Origin: Pinguiococcus pyrenoidosus
Taxonomy: Eukaryota; Sar; Pinguiophyceae; Pinguiochrysidales; Pinguiochrysidaceae
NCBI GenBank assembly: GCA_019677205.1
Contig: JAAMXY010001322.1
Location: forward strand, 1-64,000
DNA: 64,000 nucleotides
Reading direction: 5' to 3'
Shown in pieces: positions 20,501-30,169 of the stretch (position 1 is the first letter of the stretch; every line of letters starts with the position of its first letter). The translations under genes were made by a program, and so were the position numbers. Below the pieces are notes generated by a model that was given only the letters and a program-made list of their open reading frames with translations, did not search any database and had not been told where the DNA came from.

Positions 20501-20648
20501 CAGTCTGTTCAAGAAGCCTTTGACAGAGGCGCAGATCATGACGTTGATGCGCACGCTGGACAGCGACGGGGACGGGACCATCTCCTTCGTCGAGTTCCTG
20601 CACGGATTCCGGATCGTCGATTCGCAGCACAGCGAGTCGGGCAAGTAG
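17598..20648 (+). CDS. CAP-Gly domain / Ser-Thr phosphatase with EF-hands (PPEF/rdgC-like)
   Basis: Four exons, 17598-17693, 17848-18092, 18225-19822 and 19894-20648, give 897 residues. The N-terminus (about residues 20-79) reads as a CAP-Gly domain (VGQNVMVDR..., then IMVGVELREALGSSDGSIHG, YFKV, GVFVKPHRVI), which normally binds microtubule ends or EExxF tails. A PPP-family catalytic domain follows, with GDIHGQ at 214, GDFVDRG at 243, GNHE at 275 and a later HGG, so all metal ligands look present. A PPEF-type linker comes next, then a C-terminal EF-hand region with canonical loops near residues 600, 637, 768, 829 and 869. One EF loop is completed only by splicing exons 3 and 4 (DPE|EF). The combination predicts a calcium-regulated phosphatase held on microtubules. 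That role is inference. The start ATG is the only one giving a complete CAP-Gly entry, though the first half of that domain is divergent. Confidence 0.87.
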
Positions 20649-20758
20649 CAGGTGGATGCTTGCGGAACGCCGCGGATGGTGCGAAGGTTGTGTACAAATT
20701 CGATGCAGAGGCAGTTGGAATCGCTCAGCAGCGCCAAACGAACGATGACAAGGTGCTT

Positions 20759-23700
20759 TCATCCTGGGCCACCCCGCGACCCTTCGTAGCGTGCGAGCCT
20801 CTTGAGCGCCTCCGCGTGCTCGTATTTCAGGTTCTCGATCTCTTCGAAGAAGTCCAGATCAAACGCCGCCAACTCCTTTGCCATCTTCTCCGTTTGCCGC
20901 CGGAGTTGCCTATTCTCCGCAGCGAGAGCGGCACCCTCGTTGACGCGGGATTCGAGCGAGCGCCGGAGGCGGCGCTCCTCCTCCAACTCCCGTTCCAGAG
21001 CCTTCTTCTGCTCGTCCTCTGCGGGAAGGGCGATCGAGGACGGGATCAGGCGGCCAGCCGAGGCGGCGGCGGCCTTCGCTGCCTCCTGGGCTGCGTCGCG
21101 CTCCCCTTCCAGCTGCGTGATGCGCCGCCGAAGTCGCTCCACGTCTTGACCCGACCTGCCCGCGGGCCGGGCGCTTGTCGAACCCACCTGGGCCTCCAAC
21201 TGGACCACGCGCCGGTTCGCCATGTTCGCCACTTCTTCAAGCGAGACCTTCGTGCGCTCCACTTCGTCCACTTTCTCCCGAAGGCTCTTCAGCTCCCCGT
21301 CGCGCCGCTTCAGCGCTCGGCGCAGCTGCGCGAGCTGTTCGGTCTTGCTTGCCAGACGCTGCGAAGCTTCTTCACCAGCCGCCGCGCGCGTTCGCAGTCC
21401 CGTCAGTTCCGCCTGAAGCTCCTGTGCCTTCTTGCGGGCCTCCCGCGCACGCCTCTCCGCCTCGTTCACTTTCGTGCTTTCCGCCGCTCCCCGGCGCAGA
21501 CGATCATTCTCGGACTTTAGCTTGTCTACAACCCGCTTTAGCGCGTCCACCACGCCTTCCAGATCGCGCTCTCGCTTGAAGCGCCCACCGGGCTTGCGCG
21601 CTAGGGTTGAGCCCTCTGCGGTGGCGACCTCGGATTGCCTGACCGCCTCCTCCAGTTCGCTGATCCGACGTGAGAAGCGTTCGTTTCGAGTCGTTGCTGC
21701 GGAGACCTCGAACTGAAGCTCCATGCTCTTGGCCTCCCCTTCCAGAATCTTGCTCTCGGCGTCCTGCAGCCGTTTGTTGAGGCTCTCGATCGTTTCGCGT
21801 GCCTGTGCAAGCTGGGAGAAGCGCGACTCCGACTTCCGAAGCTCGCTGACATCCCCGCCGCCAAGGAGCTCATCCATCTGCCGCTGCAAGCGCCGCGCGC
21901 TCGAGGCCGCCTCGGCCTGCTCTTCGCGGGCTGCAGCCGCCTCTCGCCGTAGGGTCAGATCTTGGGACTCGAGAGCCGCCTTCTCCCGCCGCAGTTGCTC
22001 AACATCCTGCTCGAGCTGGAAGTACCTTTGGCGCAGAGCCTCCAGGTCGTCCCCGCGGCTCCGCTGTCTTGTGGAATCGTCATGCAGATTGTTCACGCGA
22101 TGCAGAAGCGTGTCTCTTTCTCTTCGGAGCTCCTGCGTCTGCGCCCGAGCCTGAGAAAGCGCGCCTTCCGCTGCCTCGAGGTCTCGCTGCTGAGCTTCAA
22201 GCCTATCGGTGAGGGTCTTCTGGCGCCGCTTCAAGGAGCGGATCTCGTCGCGATAAGCCGTGCTCTGCTGAGCGAGAGCGCCTCCTGCTTCCGGCCGAGG
22301 CGCCGTCCCCGCCGGTTTGGGTTGGGACTCCAGCGCACCTGGTCCTGATTTAGCAAACTTTACCGCGCTCTGCAGCGCTTCGTTTTGCGCTTCTAGGAGC
22401 ATGATTCGACGCCGGGCCTCCTCCACCTCGGCCTGCAAGGACTTCCGCCTCTCCCGCCCCCGGGAAGCTTTTGCATCCTTCTCCTCCGCCACGTTGCGGT
22501 CGCCCATCGATCGACCCCCGCCCCCGTCGTCTTCGCCGCTGTTCTCACCATCGCCGGTATTGGCGTCGTCGTCGGCGTCGTCGTCGAGGCGCACTCGGGC
22601 TTGCCGGAGCTTGGAGAGAAGCTTTCGCTCCCGTCGCCTCAGCACCTCCAACTCCCTGTTTGCTTCCACCAGCTCTGCATCCAAAGAGCTCAGCTGCCTC
22701 TCGCGTTTTTCCAGGTCGATGGTGAGGCGGCGATTCTCTTCGCCTTCTTCTCGTGCGCTGCGCTCTGCGTCCTCGGCCTTGGCCCCATTCTTCTCAGCGG
22801 TTTCCTTGGCGCGTCCTACGGCTTTCTGCAGCTTTTCGATCGTGTCCCGCAACGCCTGCAGCTCATCTCTCACGTTGTCGTCCCTCCGCTGCGCTCTGTC
22901 AAACTTTTCCTTGACGGCGGTTTCCGTCCTGGCGTCGGCACGCTCCTGCTCGCGCAGGAACTCCTGCTTCAGGCGGACCATTCCCAGGCGAAGGTCGCGC
23001 ATCTTGGCCTCCCTCGCGGCCAGGCGTTTCTGAAGGATTCCCAGCTTCTTCTTGCTCGCACGGTCATCCAGGGCTTGCATGGTGCGCTCTTCCGCTTGCT
23101 GCACTTGCTGAGCCAGGAGCAGCATGTCTGCCTTCATCTTTGTCATCTCCGTGACCAGCTCTCCAGCTCTAGCTTCTGCGCGATCCGTCTTCTTCCTCTC
23201 GACCGTCAGCTTCGACTCGAGCTCTCGTGCCTCGCGGTCCTTCTCCGCGAGGATACCTTGAACCTCCTCGATCTGCTGAATGAGTCGGGCGGTGACCACT
23301 CCTGCCCCAGAGCCCGTCCCGCACTCGGTCTCCAAGCGGCGGACCAGCTTTCTTAGCTCCTCAATCCGCTGCGCGTCGGCTTCATATTGATGCTCGGCAG
23401 CGGCGCGGAACTCAGCTCGACCAACCTTATGCGCTTGGCGCTTCTCGCGTTGAAGGACACTGATCTTCTGCTGGTAGCCTCGGATTGTTCTATTCTTGTC
23501 CTCTATCAGTCGACGAAGGCTGGTGATGGTCGTGTGCGCCACGTCTTGAAGCTCGTAGTTCCGCCTCTTCTGAGAAGCTGCCAGTGCGGGGGAGCTGTCT
23601 TCCGCCGCATCCGCGGAGCTCTCTGGACGAGTACGTGGTGCGAGGGGCAGGGAATTCTCAACGGCAAGGGCTTCATAGTACCGAACCTTCAGCTGTAGCT

Positions 23701-26700
23701 CTTGGAGATGCTGACCGAGACCATCTCGGTCGGATTGCGTCTTCTCCAACTCGCTTCGAAGATGGTTGACCCGCGCCTGCAGCGCCGCAATGTCCTTGTG
23801 CTGAGCGGAGAGCGTCGCCGCAGCAGAGCTGCTCTCGCTCTTCGCACTCGCAGCATCAAGGATCTGCTTCTTCAGATCATGCTCAAGGTGCCGCCGGGCT
23901 CGCTCGAGCTCCACGGCGGCGATCCCGTCGAGGTTCGTCATCGGCTGGAGCAGTGTCGAGGTCAACGCAGTCGTCGCGCTTCTTGGAGACGGAGCGCCTT
24001 CGCTGCCATCGACATACCCGGGTGGTGGAAGACCAGGATCAGCAGCGCCTTGGAGCTGCACTTGGTTCAGAATGGATTCCGTCTTCGCCTCCGCCAGCTT
24101 CTCCTCCAGCTCGGAAACGTTCTGCTCCTGGCGGTGCAGCCGATGTTGCAGAAGCCGCTTCTCTTCCCTGAGGTTTGACGCCTCACGCTGTGCCTCCAGG
24201 GCCAGGAGCTTCGACTGACGGACGGCGTTTGTCACGTCGCACATTTGCCGCGCCATATCGGTCGGCTTGTCACCAGTCACCGTGGAGCGCAGCTTCTCCA
24301 CGAGGGCCTCCAGCTCTGACCTCTCGCACTGGAGCTTGTCGATCTCGAGCCGCATCTCCTCTCGTTGAGCCTTTGCGGCCCGCAGCTCGGCGTCTTTCCT
24401 CTCGCTCATTTCCGTGAGCTCTCGCATCTGCTTGGACATGTCCCTTGCTCTGGAAAGCGGCGAGAGCTCATCGTCGAGCGCACCGGCTCCACTGGTGAGC
24501 TTGCGCAATGCAGACTCCAGCTCTTCCCGCGCTTTCGTGGCCTCGTCGCGGTACTTCGCGAAGGCATCCTCCCGAACCTCCAGCCTTGCGTCCAGAACGC
24601 GAGCCATGGCTTCCCGCTTCCGCAGCTGGGACCGCAGGAGGCCGTGAGACCTTTCCAACTCAAAGACCCGAGCGCGGAGGCCAAAGATCTGCCGCTGAAG
24701 CTTTCCGATGATCACCCCGTCGTCGGATTGCTGCTCGAGGTCGACGATTGCCTGGCGTAGCTGCTCAAGCTCCATGTTGTCCCGTTCTTGGAAGGCATCA
24801 GCTTGCTCGGCCTGCATGGTGGCCACCTCTGCCAACTCCTTCTGCCGATGCACCTCATGTTGCAGGTTGGAGCACTGAAGCTTGGTATCCTCAAGCGTCT
24901 GCTGCAGCTCCTCTGCTCGCGCAGAGTCAAGACCTCCGCCGACGGCGTGCTTGAGCGCCTCTTCTCGTCGGCGGGCGGCTTGCATCGCCTTGGTGGCCAG
25001 CAGGGAACGCTGCTCTAACTCGCGACACAACTCGTCTCGATTTGCGATCGTCCGCCCAGCCTCCGTGAGCTTCTGGCGGGCGACGTCCAGCTCCTGCTGG
25101 AGAGCTTCCAGCTCCGTGCTCAGGCGGAGCGATTCGCCCTGGTAGCGAGCTGCTTCCTTTGCCCATCGGGATACCGTGTCCGCGTGGACAGAATCAGTCA
25201 AGACCGTGTCTAGCGTTTCCTTCGTGAGCTCGAGCTCTCGGTCCCTGGCCTTCAGCAGTTCCTCGGCCTTTCGCTTCTGTATCTCGCTCGAGTCCAGCTG
25301 CCGTCTCGCGTCGGCGAGGTTCCTCGCCATCTCATGGCTGGAAGTGAGCCTCATGCGAAGGTCGGCCTCCCTGCCCAGCAAGTCGAGGTGCTCCTGCCTG
25401 AGGTGCTTGAGCTCATGCTCCGCAGCTTCACAGCGAGCTTTGCTGCAGCTCCGCTCCAGCCGGGCGACATACACCTCGATCTCCCCCACCGCCCGGGCCT
25501 TCCACTGCTCCAGGTAGAGAATTCGGTGGCGCCAAATGATCGTGGCTTCCTTCAGCTCCGTCTCCGCCTCCTTCCTGCGCTGCTTCTCCTGGGCAAGCTG
25601 GCTCTCCAAGGACCGGTACCTCCTTGCCAACACCGCCTCGTTCACTTCCAGGATCGTACACCTCCGAGTCTGCTCCTTGAGGTGCTGCTGAATGTCGCTG
25701 GGCTCTTGCTCGAGCTGCTCGCAGAGCTTCTCGAACTTGCTGGCCTTGATCGCGCACTTGTCCTTCTCCTCTTCAAGCTGGGCGACCCGCTTGGAGAGAT
25801 CGGACTGCTTCTTCTCCGCGTCCGACACGTGCTCGGCGTACTTGTGATACGCGACTCCCATCTGGGCTTTCATTTGCATCACACTCTCCTCGTAGCGCCG
25901 TAGCAGCGCAGCGTGAGCGTCCACTTCCCGCTCACGCTCCTCGAGCTGCTCAAGAGCTTCGACAAGCTGCCCCGTCACGGCCTTAAAGTCGTCGGCCCAG
26001 TCATCCGGCGGGAGAGACAGGTTGTGGATCTGCCGCCGAAGCAGGCCTTTGCCAGGCTCGGTCACGGGGGCTCTCAGGCCAGGCAGCCACGAGTCTACAT
26101 TCCTGACATCGAGGGAGGCCGCCTCTTGCTCTTCGATCTTGGCCATCAGCCTTTCGTTCATCTCGAGCAGTCGATCCATCTGCGCTTGCTGTCCAGTGGC
26201 GTGCTCGTCAAGAAGGGTCTTCAGCCACGGGTGGCGTGATGCACGAGACGCGGAGTCGGGAGAAGGGGCTGCACTGAGCTCCTCCCCGTTGCTTTCCTCC
26301 GCGACCGACCCTTGCGCCAGGTGCGCTTCACGGGCAGAGTTGGTCTGTTGCAGCTGCTTGTCCATCAGCTCGCGCAGGTCCTTCACCATGCTCGCGACCT
26401 CTTTCTGAGCGGACAGGGCTGCGCCAAAGGGGAGACGAGCTACTGTAGGCTCGCTGGACTGGAGGGCTTGGACTTGGAGCTCCAAGCGCAGGTGGTTCTC
26501 CCCCGCGACGCGCCGCTCGGTCTCGAGCTTCTGCTCCAGAGCGACGACCTTCTCTTGCAGAAGGCGACTCTGGTCGTCAAGGGGGAGGAGGACCTTCCCG
26601 TCCCGGAGGTTCGCCGCGAACTCGTTCACTTGCAGAAGTTGCGCGGGCTCGAGCCCGGTGAACTTGATCCCTTTCTCCCCGATCACTGCGGCATTGTCCC

Positions 26701-28231
26701 GCAGCGCTTTGAGCAGGCGGTGCTGCTCGGCCTCCAGATGCTCGATCTGCTTCTCCTGCTCAATGATCTTGGCTTTCATGCTCGCCAGAGCCGAGGCGAT
26801 CGCCTCGCGGATCTCCATCTCCGGGTACCAAAAGTCCTCGGCGCGCCCGGCTTCTTGCTTAAGTCGGCGGCACGTCTCGACCAGAATGTCCCGGTCGTCT
26901 CTCAGCTCGGAGTACTTCTCGATCAGCTTCTCGTGCTCCTCCTCGGCTTTGAGCAGCCGCTTCTTCAAGACCATCTGGCCCTTGACGACCTCCATCATCC
27001 CCTTCTCGGTGGCAAGGTCAATCACCTGCGTCTGAGCCTCCAAGAGCTCCGAGTCGACCCTCGCCTTGGCCTTCTCCGTCTCTTCCCGCCGCCCGATCTC
27101 TTCCTTCAGCCGCTTCTCCAGGTGCTCCACCTTTTTCACCGTCTTCTGATAGTCGACGCGCTCTTGAGCGACCATAGAATAGACTCGCTCCTCGGTCGCT
27201 TCGTTTGCCGCGTCGAGCGCTTCGGCCATGGCCTCCAGGTCTCCCAGCGCTTGCTCCAGGCGACGCTCCATGTCGTCTCGCTCAGACTCGTTCCTCTGCG
27301 CTGCTACGCGCGTCGTCTCCAGGTCCCTTTCCAGCTGGCCAACGCCAGACTGCTCCTTCAGAGTCGCAAGCTTCCCCTCGAGACTCGTGGTCTCCGCACG
27401 TGCTTCCCGCACTTCGGTCTCCAGCGCGCCGATTCGTGAACGGAGTTGATCCTCCACGGCCCGCTGTCGCGAGTCGTGCTCCTCTGCGACTTCCGACTCC
27501 TCGTGCACCTTCGTCCGAAGCTCGTCGCGATCTCGAGTGGCCTCCTGCAGCTCCTCTCGCATCTCCTCGAGCTCTCGCTCCAGATCGGCGTTGGCCGTCA
27601 CCAGCTGGTCCTTGTCATTGTTCAGATCGTCCAGGAGCTCCAGCATTTCCTCTTGGGTGGTCCTCTCTGCCTCCAGCTGCGTCTGCAGAGCAGCTTTCTC
27701 CTCGCGAAGCTGCTGCTGCTCGCTCAGGAGGCTCGTTCGGTCGTGGCGATGGTCCCTTTGCTCCTCGTGCGCCTTGGCGGCGATCTTCTCCGCCCGCTTT
27801 CGCTCCTCCACGGCACGCTGCTGAGCCTGCTCTGCCTTCTCCAGCTCCATCTGAAGGCTGTCATTCTTGATCCTCTCCTCCGCGAGCTCGACCTTCAGCT
27901 GCTCCACTTCCAGCTCGCGCTCCTTGAGCGTCTCCTTCGACCGGAGGGCCGTTGCGCGCTGCTGCTCAACGTCCTCTTCCGCCCTGTCGAGGCGCTCCAG
28001 CAGCTTTGCAGTGTCCGTGTCCAGAGAGTCCGTGTCTCCCGTCCCGCGTCTGGTGAAGGACGCGCGATTCTCGTCCGCGCGCAGCCTGTCCACTTCCTCT
28101 TCCTTTTCCTCCAGCTCTTTGAGAACTTCCACAAGCTCCTGCTGCAGCTCATCGATGCGGGCGTCCTTTGCGCCGCGGAGCTCCCGCAGCTCGCGCCGCA
28201 GCGCGGCTGCCTCGCCATCCGCGGACGCCAT
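20759..28231 (-). CDS. CEP290: CEP290 (NPHP6), ciliary transition-zone coiled-coil protein
   Basis: One intronless frame of 2490 residues, almost the same length as human CEP290 (2479). CEP290 forms the Y-links of the ciliary transition zone and gates entry of proteins into the flagellum. Nearly the whole protein is heptad-rich coiled coil. The identity rests on conserved islands: the C-terminal FDLDFFEEIENLKY at residues 2457-2470 (human ...FFEEIEDLKY...), the mid-protein ILEVNEAVLARRY, SDDGVIIGKLQRQI, and the HTTITSLRRLIEDKNRTIRG segment, in the same order as in the animal protein. A less charged break lies near residues 505-540 (KGIKFTGLEPAQLLQVNEFA). The ATG at 28231 begins the coiled coil almost at once. 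It is divergent from the GNAT-Tudor gene, and its 3' end is only 110 bases from the phosphatase gene. Confidence 0.9.
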   Translation of the reverse strand: MASADGEAAALRRELRELRGAKDARIDELQQELVEVLKELEEKEEEVDRLRADENRASFTRRGTGDTDSLDTDTAKLLERLDRAEEDVEQQRATALRSKETLKERELEVEQLKVELAEERIKNDSLQMELEKAEQAQQRAVEERKRAEKIAAKAHEEQRDHRHDRTSLLSEQQQLREEKAALQTQLEAERTTQEEMLELLDDLNNDKDQLVTANADLERELEEMREELQEATRDRDELRTKVHEESEVAEEHDSRQRAVEDQLRSRIGALETEVREARAETTSLEGKLATLKEQSGVGQLERDLETTRVAAQRNESERDDMERRLEQALGDLEAMAEALDAANEATEERVYSMVAQERVDYQKTVKKVEHLEKRLKEEIGRREETEKAKARVDSELLEAQTQVIDLATEKGMMEVVKGQMVLKKRLLKAEEEHEKLIEKYSELRDDRDILVETCRRLKQEAGRAEDFWYPEMEIREAIASALASMKAKIIEQEKQIEHLEAEQHRLLKALRDNAAVIGEKGIKFTGLEPAQLLQVNEFAANLRDGKVLLPLDDQSRLLQEKVVALEQKLETERRVAGENHLRLELQVQALQSSEPTVARLPFGAALSAQKEVASMVKDLRELMDKQLQQTNSAREAHLAQGSVAEESNGEELSAAPSPDSASRASRHPWLKTLLDEHATGQQAQMDRLLEMNERLMAKIEEQEAASLDVRNVDSWLPGLRAPVTEPGKGLLRRQIHNLSLPPDDWADDFKAVTGQLVEALEQLEEREREVDAHAALLRRYEESVMQMKAQMGVAYHKYAEHVSDAEKKQSDLSKRVAQLEEEKDKCAIKASKFEKLCEQLEQEPSDIQQHLKEQTRRCTILEVNEAVLARRYRSLESQLAQEKQRRKEAETELKEATIIWRHRILYLEQWKARAVGEIEVYVARLERSCSKARCEAAEHELKHLRQEHLDLLGREADLRMRLTSSHEMARNLADARRQLDSSEIQKRKAEELLKARDRELELTKETLDTVLTDSVHADTVSRWAKEAARYQGESLRLSTELEALQQELDVARQKLTEAGRTIANRDELCRELEQRSLLATKAMQAARRREEALKHAVGGGLDSARAEELQQTLEDTKLQCSNLQHEVHRQKELAEVATMQAEQADAFQERDNMELEQLRQAIVDLEQQSDDGVIIGKLQRQIFGLRARVFELERSHGLLRSQLRKREAMARVLDARLEVREDAFAKYRDEATKAREELESALRKLTSGAGALDDELSPLSRARDMSKQMRELTEMSERKDAELRAAKAQREEMRLEIDKLQCERSELEALVEKLRSTVTGDKPTDMARQMCDVTNAVRQSKLLALEAQREASNLREEKRLLQHRLHRQEQNVSELEEKLAEAKTESILNQVQLQGAADPGLPPPGYVDGSEGAPSPRSATTALTSTLLQPMTNLDGIAAVELERARRHLEHDLKKQILDAASAKSESSSAAATLSAQHKDIAALQARVNHLRSELEKTQSDRDGLGQHLQELQLKVRYYEALAVENSLPLAPRTRPESSADAAEDSSPALAASQKRRNYELQDVAHTTITSLRRLIEDKNRTIRGYQQKISVLQREKRQAHKVGRAEFRAAAEHQYEADAQRIEELRKLVRRLETECGTGSGAGVVTARLIQQIEEVQGILAEKDREARELESKLTVERKKTDRAEARAGELVTEMTKMKADMLLLAQQVQQAEERTMQALDDRASKKKLGILQKRLAAREAKMRDLRLGMVRLKQEFLREQERADARTETAVKEKFDRAQRRDDNVRDELQALRDTIEKLQKAVGRAKETAEKNGAKAEDAERSAREEGEENRRLTIDLEKRERQLSSLDAELVEANRELEVLRRRERKLLSKLRQARVRLDDDADDDANTGDGENSGEDDGGGGRSMGDRNVAEEKDAKASRGRERRKSLQAEVEEARRRIMLLEAQNEALQSAVKFAKSGPGALESQPKPAGTAPRPEAGGALAQQSTAYRDEIRSLKRRQKTLTDRLEAQQRDLEAAEGALSQARAQTQELRRERDTLLHRVNNLHDDSTRQRSRGDDLEALRQRYFQLEQDVEQLRREKAALESQDLTLRREAAAAREEQAEAASSARRLQRQMDELLGGGDVSELRKSESRFSQLAQARETIESLNKRLQDAESKILEGEAKSMELQFEVSAATTRNERFSRRISELEEAVRQSEVATAEGSTLARKPGGRFKRERDLEGVVDALKRVVDKLKSENDRLRRGAAESTKVNEAERRAREARKKAQELQAELTGLRTRAAAGEEASQRLASKTEQLAQLRRALKRRDGELKSLREKVDEVERTKVSLEEVANMANRRVVQLEAQVGSTSARPAGRSGQDVERLRRRITQLEGERDAAQEAAKAAAASAGRLIPSSIALPAEDEQKKALERELEEERRLRRSLESRVNEGAALAAENRQLRRQTEKMAKELAAFDLDFFEEIENLKYEHAEALKRLARYEGSRGGPG

Positions 28232-28654
28232 CTCTCCGTCGATATGGCACTAAGTCGAGCAATGCACCACGACAAGAGTTACCATCCCGTTTCCCGAGCT
28301 CGCCATTCGGGGTCGCAAAGCGCTACTCCAAGGCAAGGCGCGCTGCAAGGGCACAACGAGCGATGGCTCGTATGGCTCCTTGGGTCTGCAAAAACACGGG
28401 CCTGGCCGCCCGGATGAGGCCTTGCTCCGCAAGAAGCTGAGGCGCAGGGCGTTCCGTCTCCCTTTGCGCGGACCGCCTTGTCTCGGACAGACACGATGTG
28501 CGTTTGAATTCTCCCGATACGGACATCATGCCAGATACTGGTTCTCGCGCAAAAATGCGCGGGAACAACGTTCCCCCGTTTCCAGTTCTCATTGGTGGGC
28601 CTCCAAGATTAAAAGTTCAAGAAGTTCTAGAACAGCTGAGCAGTGGCGGCAAGC
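28232..28654. other. Divergent promoter region, CEP290 / GNAT-Tudor
   Basis: 423 bases between two divergent start codons. No frame in it looks protein-like and no repeat is evident. It likely holds both 5' UTRs and promoters. Confidence 0.5.
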
Positions 28655-30169
28655 ATGTTCCAGCGCTGCAAGCGCTCTTTCGCCGTCGTCTTCTCCGTCT
28701 TGAGCGCCACGGGAGGCGCCGTCGAGGGCAGCATGTCTCGAAGACGAGCGAGGGGGGATCCTACGCCTCCCCGATACGATGTGATGCGCGTGCCGCCGTG
28801 GGACAAGAGCCCGAAGAGTGTGGTGCTGGAGTCGGCCACCAGGACAACCTGGTGCGCGTCAGCAGGAGAGCTAGCCGCCGTGAGTGCCGAGGCCTGCCGG
28901 CGAAAGATGGCTTCAGCGCCGCCTGAGACTCCGCTGCGCGAGCAAGTGCCGTTGAGCCCGCAGTACATCGCAGATAGACTGGACATAGATGACCCGCTCT
29001 ACGGCTACATGATGCGAGATCGCGAGAACGGATGGCTCCTTGGTTTCGTCACGTACACGACGTTTACGACCTGGACTCCCCAGTTCTCGTGGGACTCCCG
29101 CCATGCCCGTGCCGGGCTTACGTCGATGATCAACAAGCTGCGGAAGGCCGAGGACGGCCCGAGGGAGCCTCCCCGGGCGAAGAAAGATGCGAGGCACGGG
29201 GAGGATCCCGCGCGAAAGAGCCTTCCGAAGGTCGATGAGGACGGCGCGCTTGCCGATGCTTTGAATGGGGTGCAGCACGCTGGGAACTGGCAAGATCAGG
29301 GGGTGATCTGGGACAGGGTGGCAGAGATCGGCCTCGTCGGCGCCTTGGGTTGCGGGGATTGGCTCATGCGCCTCGTGCTCGACGAGATCCAGCTGCAGGG
29401 GCAGTACGACTTCGTCGTGCTCGACTCCACGGAAGGTGCCGTGCCATTCTACGAGCGCTACGGCTTTCGCCGGGTGGGCGCTGTCGCGCGCTACGAGCAG
29501 AAGCAATCCAAGGAAGGGGCGTCTCGCCTTGGGCCCTGGTGCGCGTATCGGCACTGGACCTTCGGCGACGAGGACGCCAAGATGCTGAGGCACCGGGGCG
29601 GCGCGAGCTACATGATGTGCCTGAAGGTGGAGAAGCGTCGCACGTCCCGACGGGGAAGCGTCGCCGCCGAGGTCCAGAGTCTGGGGCTGGTCGCGACGAA
29701 GCGGCCGCGCGTCAAGTCCTCGCAGCACCTCCCGGTCGTCGGAGCAGACCTGCCCGTCCCGGACGGCGTTCTTGAAGAAGTGACGGATTCCGCCAATGGC
29801 GCAGAGATCAAGGGCGCCGATGAGAACGGCGCGAACGGCGCGAACGGCAGCCGAAGCTCCGCAGCTAGGAGGTATCAGGTCGGGACGCGGGTGATGGCCA
29901 AGTGGAAGGACGCGAAGGCCAGGCTGGACAGCGGCCTCTGGTTTCCGGGAATCGTCAGGAAGGCCCACCGCAGCGGGAAGTCGTACCTGTACGAGGTCCT
30001 GTACGACGACGGAGACACCTGGAAGAAGGTGCCGGCGGAGCTGATCATGAACGAGCCCGAGTGGATCGCGGTCGATGGGCGTCCGATTGAAGACCTCGAG
30101 AAAGCCATTGCGTCCAAGAAGGAGAACTTGAAGGCCCAGCCTTCGCGCAAGAGGAGGCGAAAGGGATAG
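28655..30169 (+). CDS. GNAT-family acetyltransferase with C-terminal Tudor-like domain
   Basis: A single exon of 504 residues. GNAT enzymes transfer acetyl from acetyl-CoA to amines. The acetyl-CoA-binding motif A is seen as ALGCGDWLMRLVLDEI and motif B as AVPFYERYGFRRVG, placing the GNAT fold between about residues 75 and 330 with a charged insertion (about 170-205). The last 110 residues contain a Tudor-like barrel (VGTRVMAKW..., LWFPGIVRKA, YEVLYDDGDTWKKVP), followed by a lysine/arginine-rich tail RKRRRKG that could be a nuclear signal. Tudor domains read methylated Lys/Arg, so a chromatin role is possible but inferred. The ATG at 28655 is the first in frame. A later ATG (SMSRRRARG) is an alternative start that would drop a weakly hydrophobic N-terminus. 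Confidence 0.8.
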   Translation: MFQRCKRSFAVVFSVLSATGGAVEGSMSRRRARGDPTPPRYDVMRVPPWDKSPKSVVLESATRTTWCASAGELAAVSAEACRRKMASAPPETPLREQVPLSPQYIADRLDIDDPLYGYMMRDRENGWLLGFVTYTTFTTWTPQFSWDSRHARAGLTSMINKLRKAEDGPREPPRAKKDARHGEDPARKSLPKVDEDGALADALNGVQHAGNWQDQGVIWDRVAEIGLVGALGCGDWLMRLVLDEIQLQGQYDFVVLDSTEGAVPFYERYGFRRVGAVARYEQKQSKEGASRLGPWCAYRHWTFGDEDAKMLRHRGGASYMMCLKVEKRRTSRRGSVAAEVQSLGLVATKRPRVKSSQHLPVVGADLPVPDGVLEEVTDSANGAEIKGADENGANGANGSRSSAARRYQVGTRVMAKWKDAKARLDSGLWFPGIVRKAHRSGKSYLYEVLYDDGDTWKKVPAELIMNEPEWIAVDGRPIEDLEKAIASKKENLKAQPSRKRRRKG

